NCBI GenBank assembly: GCA_013365325.1
Contig: JABVXV010000120.1
Span: 101,037-165,036, forward strand
DNA from: Dipetalonema caudispina
Lineage: Eukaryota > Nematoda > Chromadorea > Rhabditida > Onchocercidae
Length of the DNA stretch: 64,000 nt
Direction: 5' to 3'
Positions within the stretch are counted from its first letter, which is position 1. Every line of letters begins with the position of its first letter. Shown one piece after another: positions 51,348 through 64,000 of the stretch. The notes beneath the pieces are model-generated. The model ran no database searches. It had not been told where the DNA came from and saw only the letters and a program-made list of their open reading frames with translations. The translations under genes were made by a program, and so were the position numbers.

Positions 51348-53007
51348 ATGGAACGTTTTCCGGAACGAAGTCGTGAAGCTATTGCTAATGTTCCAGTTGT
51401 TGCTAATACATCACCATCAAATTCCAATTATCAATGCAAGGTTATAATTCATATTTGCTTTTGCTTTTGTTTTTTTTTTAGCATGTAGTATTGGAGCTTA
51501 TTTAATTTAACTTATTAAATGTAATTATTGCTATTACATAAATAATTAATTGGATATAAAAAAAAGAATAATTTGTTAAAGGAATGTATATTATATGGAA
51601 GTGTGCTTAAAGAACATGAGGAGAAACTTTTGCAACGATTACGTGGCCTTTGCGATCCGGGACAACATTCATTCAATGAACATGAAATGGTCTTTAGCCT
51701 TAGTAGGTAAATTTATGATATTAGTTGAAATTTGTCAATAGTCTGGCCTTATATTGTAGGTATAGTATTATCAATGAATGTATCGATAGAAATAATTGGA
51801 TTGGATAATTCAAATCTATTAGTTCTCATCTGTTTGATATAATGAAAGAAATTTTTGTCATAATATTATCTTGACGTAGTTCTTTTTCACTCATTTAATA
51901 TTTTTCAGTTATTATCAGTTACATATCTTTTCCAGAAACGGGCCAGGATCCTGATGTAACAGTTCGCTTAAGGCGAAAGTTTGGCGGACCAGATGCGAAT
52001 AGTTTTCAGTGGCATTTCCGATACATGGGAGCGGCGGAACCGGATGTTCATTGTCCTACCATTATACGGAAATCCATTGATTCACTGATTTATTCCAGCA
52101 ATATGATGGAATTTGTAAAAACATTAGGACTAAGGTGAGTTTATATTTTTATGTCTTGCTCTCTTTATTCGTATTTTATGTTGGATATGCATAAGTTAGA
52201 TATATCTTCGGAAATTACGGAAATCCGATGAAGAATTTTGACATACTAACCAATATTTTTCTTTGCAATATGCTACATTTTTCATCATATGTAATGTAAA
52301 ATCATCATTCGAAAAGTTGAACTTTTTAGAGTCAAGTTTGGGCTTTTTTCTTATGGCTTACTTTCAGAATGGACTATGAATACCTCACAAAAGGATATCT
52401 ATTTACGAAAGGACATATAAAGGTGAATACTGTTGTTGTTTGATTGAAAGAAATAATTGTTACCATTTTGTTCTGTGAAAGCTTTATTAAGATCAAATTT
52501 CAGATTATCATTAACAATATCACACGAACCGAGAAAATAGGAACCTATGATCCTAATGTTCTGAAGCCGTTATCGGATTCTTTGTTAATCGAAATGAGCG
52601 TTGCTCTACCAGATACTAAGGAGTACATGACAACAGCTAAGGCACTTCGGTCATTTGCGGATCAACTCAGCCCGTAAGATGCATTTGTTTTGCTATTTTC
52701 ATTCAATAAGATTTCCGTAAGGTGCACTCGGTATTATTATTTCCATTCAACAGTCTTATATTTTTGCATCCGATAAACAGTAATTGACACTCGGTATATT
52801 GCTGTGAGGACCATTGACGAATATTATATGATGAATAATGATGTTATAAAGTGTTATATAGTACGTTCTGAGGCAGTGAGAAGTTCTTAAACTAAAGTAA
52901 TGAAGAGCACAGCCATCAACTAAACCATACAGACCGGTTTTCTTCTTTTTTTTTTTTTCAGGATTTGCGATATGCAGAAGGTGGAATATTGGAGACGATT
53001 GCAGTGA
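51348..53007 (+). CDS. mdt-18: Mediator complex subunit 18 (MED18)
   Basis: Head-module subunit of the Mediator co-activator, acting in the nucleus with RNA polymerase II. Exons 51348-51440, 51582-51702, 51936-52134, 52368-52422, 52504-52673 and 52962-53007 give 227 aa, close to human MED18 (208 aa). Landmarks are ECILYGSVLKEHEEKLLQRL, the start of the MED18 fold; MVFSLKTGQDPDVTVRLRR; FQWHFRYMGA; LGLRMDYEYLTKGYLFTKG; and the C-terminal block with EMSVALPDTKEY, then LRSFADQLSP and KVEYWRRLQ. All junctions are GT-AG and in phase. The first 31 residues are a polar extension before the conserved domain. AATAAA at 53029 lies only 22 bases after the stop. The gene is convergent with PDCD5, whose last exon begins 680 bases away. 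The symbol follows the C. elegans convention. Confidence 0.94.
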
Positions 53008-53688
53008 TATCTGATTTGTTCTTATTGAAATAAAGGTCGAAACTGTTCTTTTTCAAAAATTAGACAGAAGAAAGTGAAATTCTTTAGAAGTATGCGAACC
53101 ATAAACACCTTCTTTAAGACTCTCGAAATTCAATGAAGATTGGCTCTTCTTGTCCTATGAAAAAAAAGTCTAAAACTGCAAAAGACAAAATTTCGAAATA
53201 ATCCTTCTTCGCAAAATATCAAAGTAATATTTCAAACGCATTATGTCAGCAAAATACGGGAAAAAATAATAAAATACAAAAGTAAAAGGTTATACTAATA
53301 ACTTCACATTTGAATAGTAGCAAAAAAATTCAGTGTCGAAGCCGTTAAAACTGTCAATAGGCTGAAAAACCTGACATTACTACAGTTTTTGACACCTATC
53401 AAACGTATAGCCGAGGTGATGGGATTTATTGATCAAAAAATAGTTCGGGACAAATACAGTAGCATGGAACTGCATCTCATTAGCATCGGCATATCATAAT
53501 AATCAGATGATCTTAGGATCAGAAACCCAGATGTTGGCTTAGGAATTCTGTCAAGCGAAATTCCTAGATAGCAGCGTCTCCATCGCTGTTTAGAGCGGCT
53601 AACATCTTAACATCCCAGACAATTTCTATAAAAGCATTGCAATAAATAGTATGAGAGAAACAAAACAACAAATATGGCATGGACTAGC
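53008..53688. other. convergent intergenic region MED18/PDCD5
   Basis: The 3' ends of two convergent genes share this 680-base region. Apart from the MED18 AATAAA at 53029 I see no feature. It is slightly less AT-rich than average. Confidence 0.55.
53029..53034 (+). terminator. polyadenylation signal of MED18
   Basis: Canonical AATAAA 22 bases downstream of the MED18 stop codon. Confidence 0.65.
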
Positions 53689-54965
53689 TCAGTCGGAGTC
53701 GGAATCGATCGCTGCTCGTCTTCTATCGAACTATAAGGAAGTTTAAATTTTTTGATAATCTTTGGAAACTTTTTGCTCAAGATCACAAAGTCTTTGGTTA
53801 GAAAACGCATAAAAAGGTACCTACCTTGACAGTTGTTGTTTGTCGAGTACGTTCTGAAAAACGAGTCAATAACTGCCTTAACGTTTCGTCATCCATTTTA
53901 CCCGCTATCTGCCCTCTTCTGAATAAAAACACGTAATGGAGGTCATTTAAAATCAGTGTTTTTTGAAGAAATGAAAGACTGACACTAGCAGTTGATGAGC
54001 AGAATGGTTTATCAACTACTATATTACGAGTCAGGAATCCATCACTATCAGAAAAGAACACAAAGTTGCACTGACATTTAAACTTGAATGGATAAATTGA
54101 TAAATTATAGGTAAATTAAACAAAGTTACTTTTAAAGATTCAGGGGAAATTATCATTTATCAGGAAGTCTAGCTTCTCTTTGTATCAGCAAATGCACAAA
54201 TCTTGGAACAATATAATTTCTCACAAACTTGAAAGATAAGATGAAATAAAATTGCGATTCTTGAACTTGCTTGAGCTGCAGTATCACAGATGTGCAAAGG
54301 AGTGACCTGGGACAGTGTCCTGTAAAAAAACGAAGTCTTAGGAAAAATATCCTACCTTGCCATTTGTACGATCATATTTTCCACCATCCTAGCTTTCTCA
54401 GGTTTTGCTGCTGATAAATTGCTTAGTCGTGCCATTGCATTTTGATCAAGAACCTACAACTAGTGAAACATTCAATGTAACAAATTGCTTATTTGAATTG
54501 AAAGTTATAAATTGAATGTTTCAAATCCAATAAATATTTCAGAACAAATTTCATGATGAATACTTCCCCGAACTATGTTAACAATAACGGTAAGCATGAC
54601 TAAGTGCTTCTGCTAAATCTAAGATAAAACTGATAAAAAATTGTCAAACCTGTGAAAGGATAGCATTTTTCATGTTTTCCTCACGTTCAGCAGCTTCTTT
54701 CGCTTTCTCAGCCTGAGCATTACCTACTCCACCACTCATCTTTTTCTAAAACAAAATTTAATCGTTGAAAACATAAGCAATTGCTATGTGATATTTCCAC
54801 TATTTTACATGAAAAATGAAATACAAGCTGATAACATTCATTGTAGATTTAAATGTTCCGTGAAATTTTCAACTATCTTGCTCTATCATAATGATAATAT
54901 CAAAGATATCAAAAGAATGATAGATACCTTACCTCTTCCAAGTTTTTCATCTTATCATCGGCCAT
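53689..54965 (-). CDS. pdcd-5: programmed cell death protein 5 (PDCD5)
   Basis: Small DNA-binding and chaperonin-associated protein conserved from archaea to animals; in animals it is linked to apoptosis and to the CCT chaperonin (family knowledge). Exons 54965-54933, 54745-54650, 54453-54356, 53918-53825 and 53730-53689 give 120 aa (human 125). The N-terminus is short and charged ([17 protein letters not shown]). The helical core [20 protein letters not shown] and [16 protein letters not shown] matches the family signature [20 protein letters not shown] almost residue by residue, followed by [16 protein letters not shown]. The C-terminus [18 protein letters not shown] corresponds to human TTVKFNRRKVMDSDEDDDY. 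The last exon is only 42 bases and is fixed by this match. All splice sites are GT-AG. The region upstream (54966-56486) is shared with the divergent aspartic protease gene. Confidence 0.95.
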
Positions 54966-55411
54966 TCTCTTGGAAATCTTAAAGTATCTATGAAGTTATT
55001 GACATATATAATAATTAGCAATGCAACAAATTGTAATTATTCAGCTAATAAAATAGTTTTTCATGAAGAAATTTATCACTGATTTAAATTGTAACAATCT
55101 AATCGTATACTATTACATTCACTCTTCTGAACTTTAACCTATTGCCAGTTATCAAATGTGTAATAAAAGGAGAAAACTATTGATAATAAATCGCCCCATC
55201 AAATTACTCTACCAAATAGATGATACCTAAATCAAAACTACCTAAATCACTGAGTACGAAAGAGCCTTCATCAACGATTGGTAGAAAATTGCAACTCGAG
55301 CATTGACCCCAATATCAATCACTTTGAAAATATGATAGATTTTGTCGCTTGTATGCTTCACACTCGTTTCTGAATCTGATAAATGTTGACAGTATCACAC
55401 TGGTACCGTAC

Positions 55412-55590
55412 TTACGTGTACTAATACTGTTCACGTATAACACGTATCCATTAATGACACTCATGTGCATTAATATTGTTCACGTACAAAACGTATCCAT
55501 TGATGACACTCACGTGCATCATTACTGTTCACGTACAAAAACATATCCATTGATGATACATACGTGCACTAATACTGTTCACGCATAATA
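55412..55590. repeat. minisatellite, about four 49-50-base units with CACGTG
   Basis: The marker TTCACG recurs at 49, 49 and 50 bases (55430, 55479, 55528 and 55578). Each unit runs roughly CACGTGCATTAATACTGT, TCACGTACAAAACGTATCCA and TTGATGACACT. Several units contain CACGTG (an E-box palindrome) or one-base variants of it. Confidence 0.85.
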
Positions 55591-55934
55591 CGTCAATTAT
55601 TGATTGCTGTTGTATACTTTTATAATATTTATTCTATAATTAATTTGAGCACAATAAAGATGAACTAATTGCTGGAATTAACAGTGATAATTGTTGAATA
55701 ATGAAGATAAGCGCACTTAACTTTGATGACATTTTGCATATATTTTTCTGTTAAATTGCAATTTATTAATTGCTTTAAATTACACAGATAATTTAATAAT
55801 ATATTAACAATCACTTTTAGCATGTGAACCATCCTATTATAGTAATTAGTGAATGAATGAAAACATGGATACCTAAGTTTTGTTAATTATTTGTTGCATT
55901 CTAACATACTACTCATACGATATCCTATCCATCC

Positions 55935-56055
55935 TTCACTGCTAATCTACAGTATTATTGTCTGGTTCCACAATATTCCTACGATATGCTTCGCATCCTT
56001 CACTGCTAATCTACAGTATCACTGCTGCCAATCTACAGTATCATTGTTGCTAAGC
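55935..56055. repeat. short dispersed repeats of GCTAATCTACAGTAT
   Basis: Four near-copies of a 15-base motif ending CTACAGTAT, two of them inside a longer CATCCTTCACTGCTAATCTA duplication. They lie 430-550 bases upstream of the aspartic protease start. Confidence 0.75.
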
Positions 56056-56486
56056 TACAGTATGCTTGTTCCAATATACTATGAAAACTCTACCCGAATC
56101 TGTTTATATACACAATATTGATATATTTTATATAGTATTGGATATACATAATATTTACATTGAGAAATGGGCAGTTGTTTACAAGAAGGATTATGACATT
56201 TTCCATTCTCCCCTCAAATTCCATAACTGATAACTGATAAGGGTGAAGAATCATTTCAAATAAACAATATCATTTTTGTACACACTTATAATGTCGTGAA
56301 TTTCTCTGTTAAGAAACTGTACTCTATCAACATTTTTTCATTTCTAGAAGTATCATTAAGTCGGGATCAAATTTAAAAATTGAAAAAATAAGAAAAAAAG
56401 ATTATATATATTGTAGCGACATTTCGACTCAGTCTCTATTTTTATTAAGTAATCGCAAATATAATAAATAAATTTGCTATCCTATC

Positions 56487-59400
56487 ATGAAGATGTTTAT
56501 CATAACAGCTCTATTGATTTGCATTGTAGCTGCTGTACATAAAGTAAGTTAATAAGTTAAAAATTTTTACTGCTAAATAAAACTAAAACTATCTTATTTG
56601 ATATTTCTAAGGCTTATCTTTTATTATTATCATCATCAAATCATCTGTTGGTTCATTACTTATTAACCAATCGATTTTCTTTCCAATTTTGCCAACATTT
56701 ATTTATAGACTCAATTAACAAAAATTGAAAGTAAACGGAAAAGACTTTTCAAAAAAGGTTTATGGTCCAAACATCTCAAGAAGAAGAATCATTTTCGAGC
56801 TACTCAATTACGAACAAAAATAAGCGAAAGAGTAAGCAAATTATTTTGCTGATATAATTGTTTGCATTTTCCACTAAATATTTATTACTCTTCTCAGAGG
56901 ATTATTTCTACTTCATTACATGCTTTGATCCTCTTGAATTCATCAATTTCAAAAATAATTCTGTGATTTTTTCCGCCGTTGTTAAAAAGCTATCATGAAA
57001 ATCATATGTGAAGACAAGGAAAAACAGTAAAAGTCAAATGGTCAATCTTGAAAGTAAATAACGCGAAGTCTTTTAATTGATCATCCAGAATAAAATATTC
57101 GATATTATAACGGACGTTTCAATGTTTCTTTCAATTCCTTTATAGTTTGCTTATTTCGGTGGACACTTTCCATCAGATGTCCGAGTTACTGAAATTATTA
57201 AATATCAATATTAATCAGTCCAGTATCTTTCAAGCAGTTTCCAACGAATAATTTTCTTCAATAACCGTAAAAACTTGGCTTAATGTTATTTTTACCAGTA
57301 GAATCAACGATGAGAAAGATTGGGTCATTAGGTCAGCAGAGAAATTTTTGTTAAATGAGAGTTTTATAAAACGTTAAGAAAATAATTGAAAAAAAAAAGT
57401 TTAGCAACGAGATATGTAACAGTCTATGATTTGATTGGATTATCAAATTGGTTCCAATTTTTTAAGATGCTTTAAATCTGTTTTAAAAAATTTATCAAAA
57501 ATTTTGTAGAAAATGTAATAAACATTTTTTTAACAGATTTAAATTTTCAATTCAGTTTCCTTCGTTTTCTTTTTTTTTTTTTTTTTCACTCTGCTTTAGG
57601 TTTATGATTACGATGATTTGGAATATGTTGCAAACATTTCGCTGGGCTCTCCTGTTGGAAAACAAACGTTTCTGGTAGTTTTGGACACGGGGTCATCAAA
57701 TGTTTGGATTCCAGAAATGAATTGTGTTGCAGCCGATTGTTTAAAAAAAAATCGTTTCAATTCATTACTTTCAAAAACATATCAAGAAGATGGCCGTACT
57801 TGGTCGATAGTATATGGTGATGGATCAAATGCTTATGGATTCTTGGGACAAGATTATTTTGCTGTTAGTTTTATTTTTTCAAAAATTTTTTAGTTCTTTC
57901 AAATTTTTTGCTTTCTTACTGTTCCGAAGTTCATTTTGAGATGATATGATTAACTTGCTTCATTTTTGAACTGATTATTCTATTGAAAATGATTTATAGA
58001 ATTATCGGAAGTAAGAGTTAAATTTTTGACTAGACTAGATATTGAATAATAATTTTCTCCGATTTTCAATTAAAAATTTTTAGTTCTTGTAACAGCGTTT
58101 TATCTGCTATAAATTATTTTAAATAAATGCTAATAGCTACCTTTTTTTGAAAAATATAAACTATTTTACTTACCAATTAGCACCATTTCATTTAATTAGA
58201 ATTAACATAAGTAAACAATTTGTGATCTTTTAGTAATAAATTATAATCACTAGAATATTGGATTTTTGTTGAAAAATTATTCGGATTAAGTCTCATTAAT
58301 TCTTTAATTCAATCAATTGATAAGAATACCGAAACATTTGTTGTATGTATTGATGTCGAAAGTTTATTATCACTTTAGAAATTGGAAAAGTAGTCTGGAA
58401 ATGGATATGATATGAGTTATCGTTTAATTATTCATATATACAACATTGATCTTATTATCATAACTTCTACGAATCGTATCAGTATGGGTGGATTTAATTG
58501 TTTCATCTAATTAGTATTGCTAAATTCATTCTACGTATATGTTTCGTTAAAAGTTTTTTTTTTTCTTTAGTTTGGAACAGATCCGAATGATTCACTGGTA
58601 ATTCCAAACATAACATTTGGAATGGCTCGGAAATTAAGTGGATTCAAGGATGATCCAGTTGATGGTATTGTTGGCTTGGCTTTTACATCAATTGCTGTGA
58701 AAGGTGTTACACCACCACTAATTGCTGCTATTGATCAAAATATTCTTAAGCCATCTCTTTTTACCGTCTGGCTAAGTCATCAAGTAAAATTCTCAGACTT
58801 TTTAATCAATTATTTTGATTTCACTAAGATATACCTCAAATTTAACTTTAGTTATAGTACAGTATTGGCTTGATAGCAGTTATCGTAGTGAATTTTGTTT
58901 CATACTTCGTACAGTATGGTCTGATAGCACTTATCGTAATAAACGATTACGGTAGACAAATCTTTAGAAATTCCAAGCGAATTTTGAAAACATTCATTGG
59001 AAAGTATTGGTTAGTTAAAGCCATTTGATCTGGAATATTAATCATCTCATTAATGAGAGAAGTGGACAAGATACATTTTCCAAATTTTTAACGGTTTTAA
59101 ATTTTTGATAAAAGTTGTACTGTATAGCTAATATTTAAGGGTGCACAAGAGAACGTCTTTGGTGGTGTATTTTCTTATGGTACTATAGATGACGTGAATT
59201 GTGGTGAAGTGATCGATTATGAACCATTGTCATCAGCAACATTTTGGCAATTTCGCTTACGTGGTGTTAAAGCTGGTCATTATTCCAGAAGTGGAACATG
59301 GGAAGCTATATCGGATACGGGGACATCGTTAATTGCTGGACCACCTGCTATTGTCAATCATTTGGGTGCGGCTGTCAAAGCAAATGTAAGCTTCAAAACA

Positions 59401-60274
59401 AAAAAAAAAAGAAAAGAAAAAACATTTTCAAATAAATGAGTAAATAAACTATTTCGGAATAAATCAGCACAAAACCATATAGATTATATTAAAGATGAAA
59501 GGCAACTGATAATTAATAATTTATTTGACATCATTAGTTGCATTTCATTTATCTGAAAATATGTAAATTAAAAAAAAAAAAATTTATTTAGTATAATCAG
59601 GACGAAGAAATGTTTTTTATAAAATGTGATGCCAAATCTCCTCCAGTGACACTAATTATTGGCTCTCATGAATATAATGTACGACCAGAAAATTATATCG
59701 TTATGGTATGTTAGAATTCAAAAGAAAAATTGAAAATTTTGCTTTTTTTTAAAACTTAATTTTTTTATTATAAACTTAAGCGATTTATTAATTATTTATT
59801 TTAATTTAAGGCAAACATTTTTGAATAAATGGTTGAGAAATTGAATGAGAAAAAAGTAATTGTGTAAATTTTTATTATTAGAAAAATAATTGTGTAAATT
59901 CTTATTATTAAATGAAAAATTAACGGTTTGATTATTACATTTATTGAGAAAAATAGTTATACTAAACTTTGCCAGCAGTGCATAATATCTGTTCAATATT
60001 TTTACCTTAAAAATGAAATTTTTGTCCTAAATTAGTTTTAAGTGCTTTTATTCTTCTCAAATACGTAATTTGAAATTTTACACAATTATTACAGTTACAT
60101 ACAATTCAGGTTGATAACGATACATGCATTTTTTCATTCTTCCGTATGGAAGGTAATGGTTTTGGGCCAACATGGATATTTGGTGATCCTTTTATCAGAC
60201 AATATTGCCAAATTTATGATATTGGCAATGAACGGATTGGTTTTGCTTTAACAAAACAATTAAGTTTTAAATAA
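56487..60274 (+). CDS. pepsin-family aspartic protease (cathepsin D/ASP type)
   Basis: Secreted or lysosomal endopeptidase of family A1, 398 aa. Exons 56487-56543, 56709-56831, 57600-57863, 58571-58783, 59140-59385, 59592-59705 and 60095-60274 are all joined in phase 0. Residues 1-16 are a signal peptide. Residues 20-60 are a very basic propeptide with 15 Lys/Arg in 41. The mature enzyme has the first catalytic motif LDTGSSNVWIP (Asp89), the flap tyrosine in VYGDGSNAYGF, DGIVGLAF, the second catalytic motif SDTGTSLIAGP (Asp278), and the C-terminal WIFGDPFIRQYCQIYDIG with GNERIGFAL. Paired cysteines CVAADC follow the first active-site loop, as in nematode ASP proteins. Related worm enzymes digest host or dietary protein in the gut, so an intestinal role is likely but inferred. 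AATAAA overlaps the stop codon at 60270. Confidence 0.96.
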
Positions 60275-61242
60275 AATGCAAACAATTGAAAAAATAAGAC
60301 ATTTTCTGTTGCATGAAAATTTAATTTTAAATGGATAAAATATTCTAACATAATGTTCTTACATACTATTTATACCAATATATGTTCATTATGCAAGAAA
60401 AAGAGAATAGAAATGACAGATCAGTCTAATGTCTAATATGACTGAACTAAACTAACTTTCAATTTATTGGATCTAATTATCAAAATTGCTTCCTTTGATG
60501 TACTTGAAATTTGGGACAAAATATTGAAATAAAGTATATCAAACCACAAGCACTTATATAGAAATATGTATTCTAAAACTTAACCTAACTATTCCAGCAC
60601 TAACCTTTTCATATGTCATAAAATCTTTTATTAATTTACTAATAAAAATATTTGATGTTGCTTTTTTCTTTTTTGAATCCAAAACTTTGCCCTACTGGAA
60701 GAATTATGACAAGCATAACAATCTTGGCTTGCTAGATCTCTTATAAAGTCTAAGTCGTGTGAATTTTGAGGATACACTATAAAGCTTACAATTATTCAAT
60801 AAAAAAAAAAAGAAGGAATTTTACTAAGCAAACAGATCAATAAAAAAATAAATGCTAAGCTCCTATCCATAGCTTTTATCCTTCAAAAATTATCTAAAAA
60901 ATGAAGAATTTAAGCATTCATCACAAGACACGTTTATATTAAATAAGAGTAGTTATTGGAGAGAAAGAGAGAGAGAATGAAGAAAATTGACTTTTTGGCT
61001 ACTTTTAGAAATCAACTTTAGATTTCATCTTAAATTATCTCAGAAATAGTTTATTTCATTTCGCTTAAATCACAAAATGTTTTTTATCATCATTATAGAA
61101 ATTAAAATCATTGCGTAACATTAAATTGAGTTTTAGTAATAAATTGGAAATGTTATCACCTAAATTTATTACTGTAAACTATTCCAAGCAAAATTTACGG
61201 TAACGAATTAGTTGTACATTTATCACCGTAATACTATTGTTA
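60275..61242. other. intergenic region downstream of the aspartic protease
   Basis: AT-rich spacer between the protease 3' end and the possible small minus-strand gene. No coding region is recognised. A GA-rich run (GAGAGAAAGAGAGAG) lies near 60958-60975. Confidence 0.5.
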
Positions 61243-61875
61243 TTATTGAGATCGTTTGGCCTTAATGTTATGTTCTTGATATGCAATTGTCCTAGATTCT
61301 CTCTTAGCCTGTTTAATTTTAATTTTAAGTTTGACCTGTAATTTTCTAATCAATCGATCAAGTGGTTTTATCCTTCTACTGCATAATTGCTCAAAAGTGC
61401 ACTTTTTCCGAAATCTTACATAATTTGTTGGAAGAACTACATGGTTAAAATTATTTATCAGAACTAGTGGTGGTTAGCATTCCAAATAATTATAAATGAA
61501 TTTGCATTTATTTCATTTACTTTTTGTAGTATTCTTATTTTGTAATAGTATGGTATTTTTATTTAAACTCTCAGAAAGACTACCAAAGAATCGGTTAAAA
61601 TTTGAAAATCTTAATTGCTTTCCATTAAAAAGATAAAATATTGGATAGCAGAATGCTTCACGAGATCATTGAAATTCTTGCGTTATGTAGTATAAAGAAG
61701 AGAAAGTTAGATGAATTAAATTCCTATCAGTAAATTTTGGAATAAAATATTTATTGCTTTACATTATTTATTTATCCATTCCTAAATTGATTCGCACTTT
61801 TTTTTTTCACGTTTTCAATTTAAAACTTGTTGTTGGCGATAACATAAACTCTAAAAACAAGATAATTTTCAACAT
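61243..61875 (-). CDS. possible small secreted basic protein
   Basis: Tentative two-exon gene, not recognised as a known family. Exon 1 (61875-61827) encodes MLKIILFLEFMLSPTT, a short signal-peptide-like start, and ends at a GTTTTA donor in phase 1. Exon 2 (61436-61243), after a CATGTAG acceptor in matching phase, encodes LPTNYVRFRKKCTFEQLC, then RIKPLDRLIRKLQVKLKIK and a tail ending HNIKAKRSQ and stop. The product would be 80 aa, strongly basic, with two cysteines five residues apart and a helical Lys/Arg/Leu stretch. The exon 2 frame stays open upstream to 61473. Against it, both splice sites are weak and no homologue comes to mind. It could also be the last exon of a gene extending further upstream. 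Confidence 0.35.

Positions 61876-64000
<2,125 letters not shown>

Larger units (their letters stand above)
54966..56486. other. divergent promoter region PDCD5 / aspartic protease
   Basis: A 1.5-kb region between two head-to-head genes. It holds a 49-base minisatellite (55412-55590) and a set of GCTAATCTACAGTAT-type repeats (about 55935-56055). The open frames in it come from these repeats. Confidence 0.65.

Noticed and set aside
53678..53705. tRNA-like string TAGCTCAGTCGGAG resembling an A box
   Set aside because: It is the end of the PDCD5 coding sequence read on the other strand (SDSD plus stop). No matching B box (GGTTCRANTCC) or cloverleaf partner is found downstream.

Overview
The window is nuclear DNA from a nematode, most likely a parasitic species. 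It is strongly AT-rich, has many poly(A)/poly(T) runs, splits genes into short exons with mostly GT-AG introns of about 100-700 bases, and shows TTTCAG-type acceptors just ahead of several start codons, as expected for spliced-leader trans-splicing. The transthyretin-like (TTL) cluster is nematode-specific and settles the phylum. A clade III (spirurid/filarial) worm would fit the base composition and gene density, but that is an inference.

Layout. 1-15.2 kb (+): a tandem array of four intact three-exon TTL genes and one decayed copy. 16.3-18.4 kb (-): a muscle LIM protein gene (MLP/CRP type) with two alternative second exons. 21.8-23.7 kb (-): dolichol kinase. 25.4-44.2 kb (-): a 15-exon, 855-codon gene whose C-terminus is recognisably that of PCM1, the centriolar-satellite scaffold; its introns fill most of this part of the window. 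46.3-47.1 kb: short coding-looking fragments on both strands that I could not join into a gene. 47.2-50.3 kb (+): an unrecognised multi-pass membrane protein. 51.3-53.0 kb (+): Mediator subunit MED18, convergent with PDCD5 (-) at 53.7-55.0 kb. 55.0-56.5 kb: a divergent intergenic region with a 49-base minisatellite. 56.5-60.3 kb (+): a pepsin-family aspartic protease. 61.2-61.9 kb (-): a possible small secreted basic protein. The window ends inside a long (TAA)n tract.

The genes do not form one pathway. The TTL array and the protease are secreted products, the LIM gene is muscle cytoskeletal, and DOLK, MED18, PDCD5 and the PCM1-like gene are housekeeping. I saw no tRNA, rRNA, transposon or CRISPR array. 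Exon limits were derived by hand from splice consensus, reading phase and family homology; no alignment or RNA data were available. The observations I would follow first are the nematode PCM1-like gene, the coupled LIM exons, the ATAAGT donor in the second TTL gene, and the orphan membrane protein.
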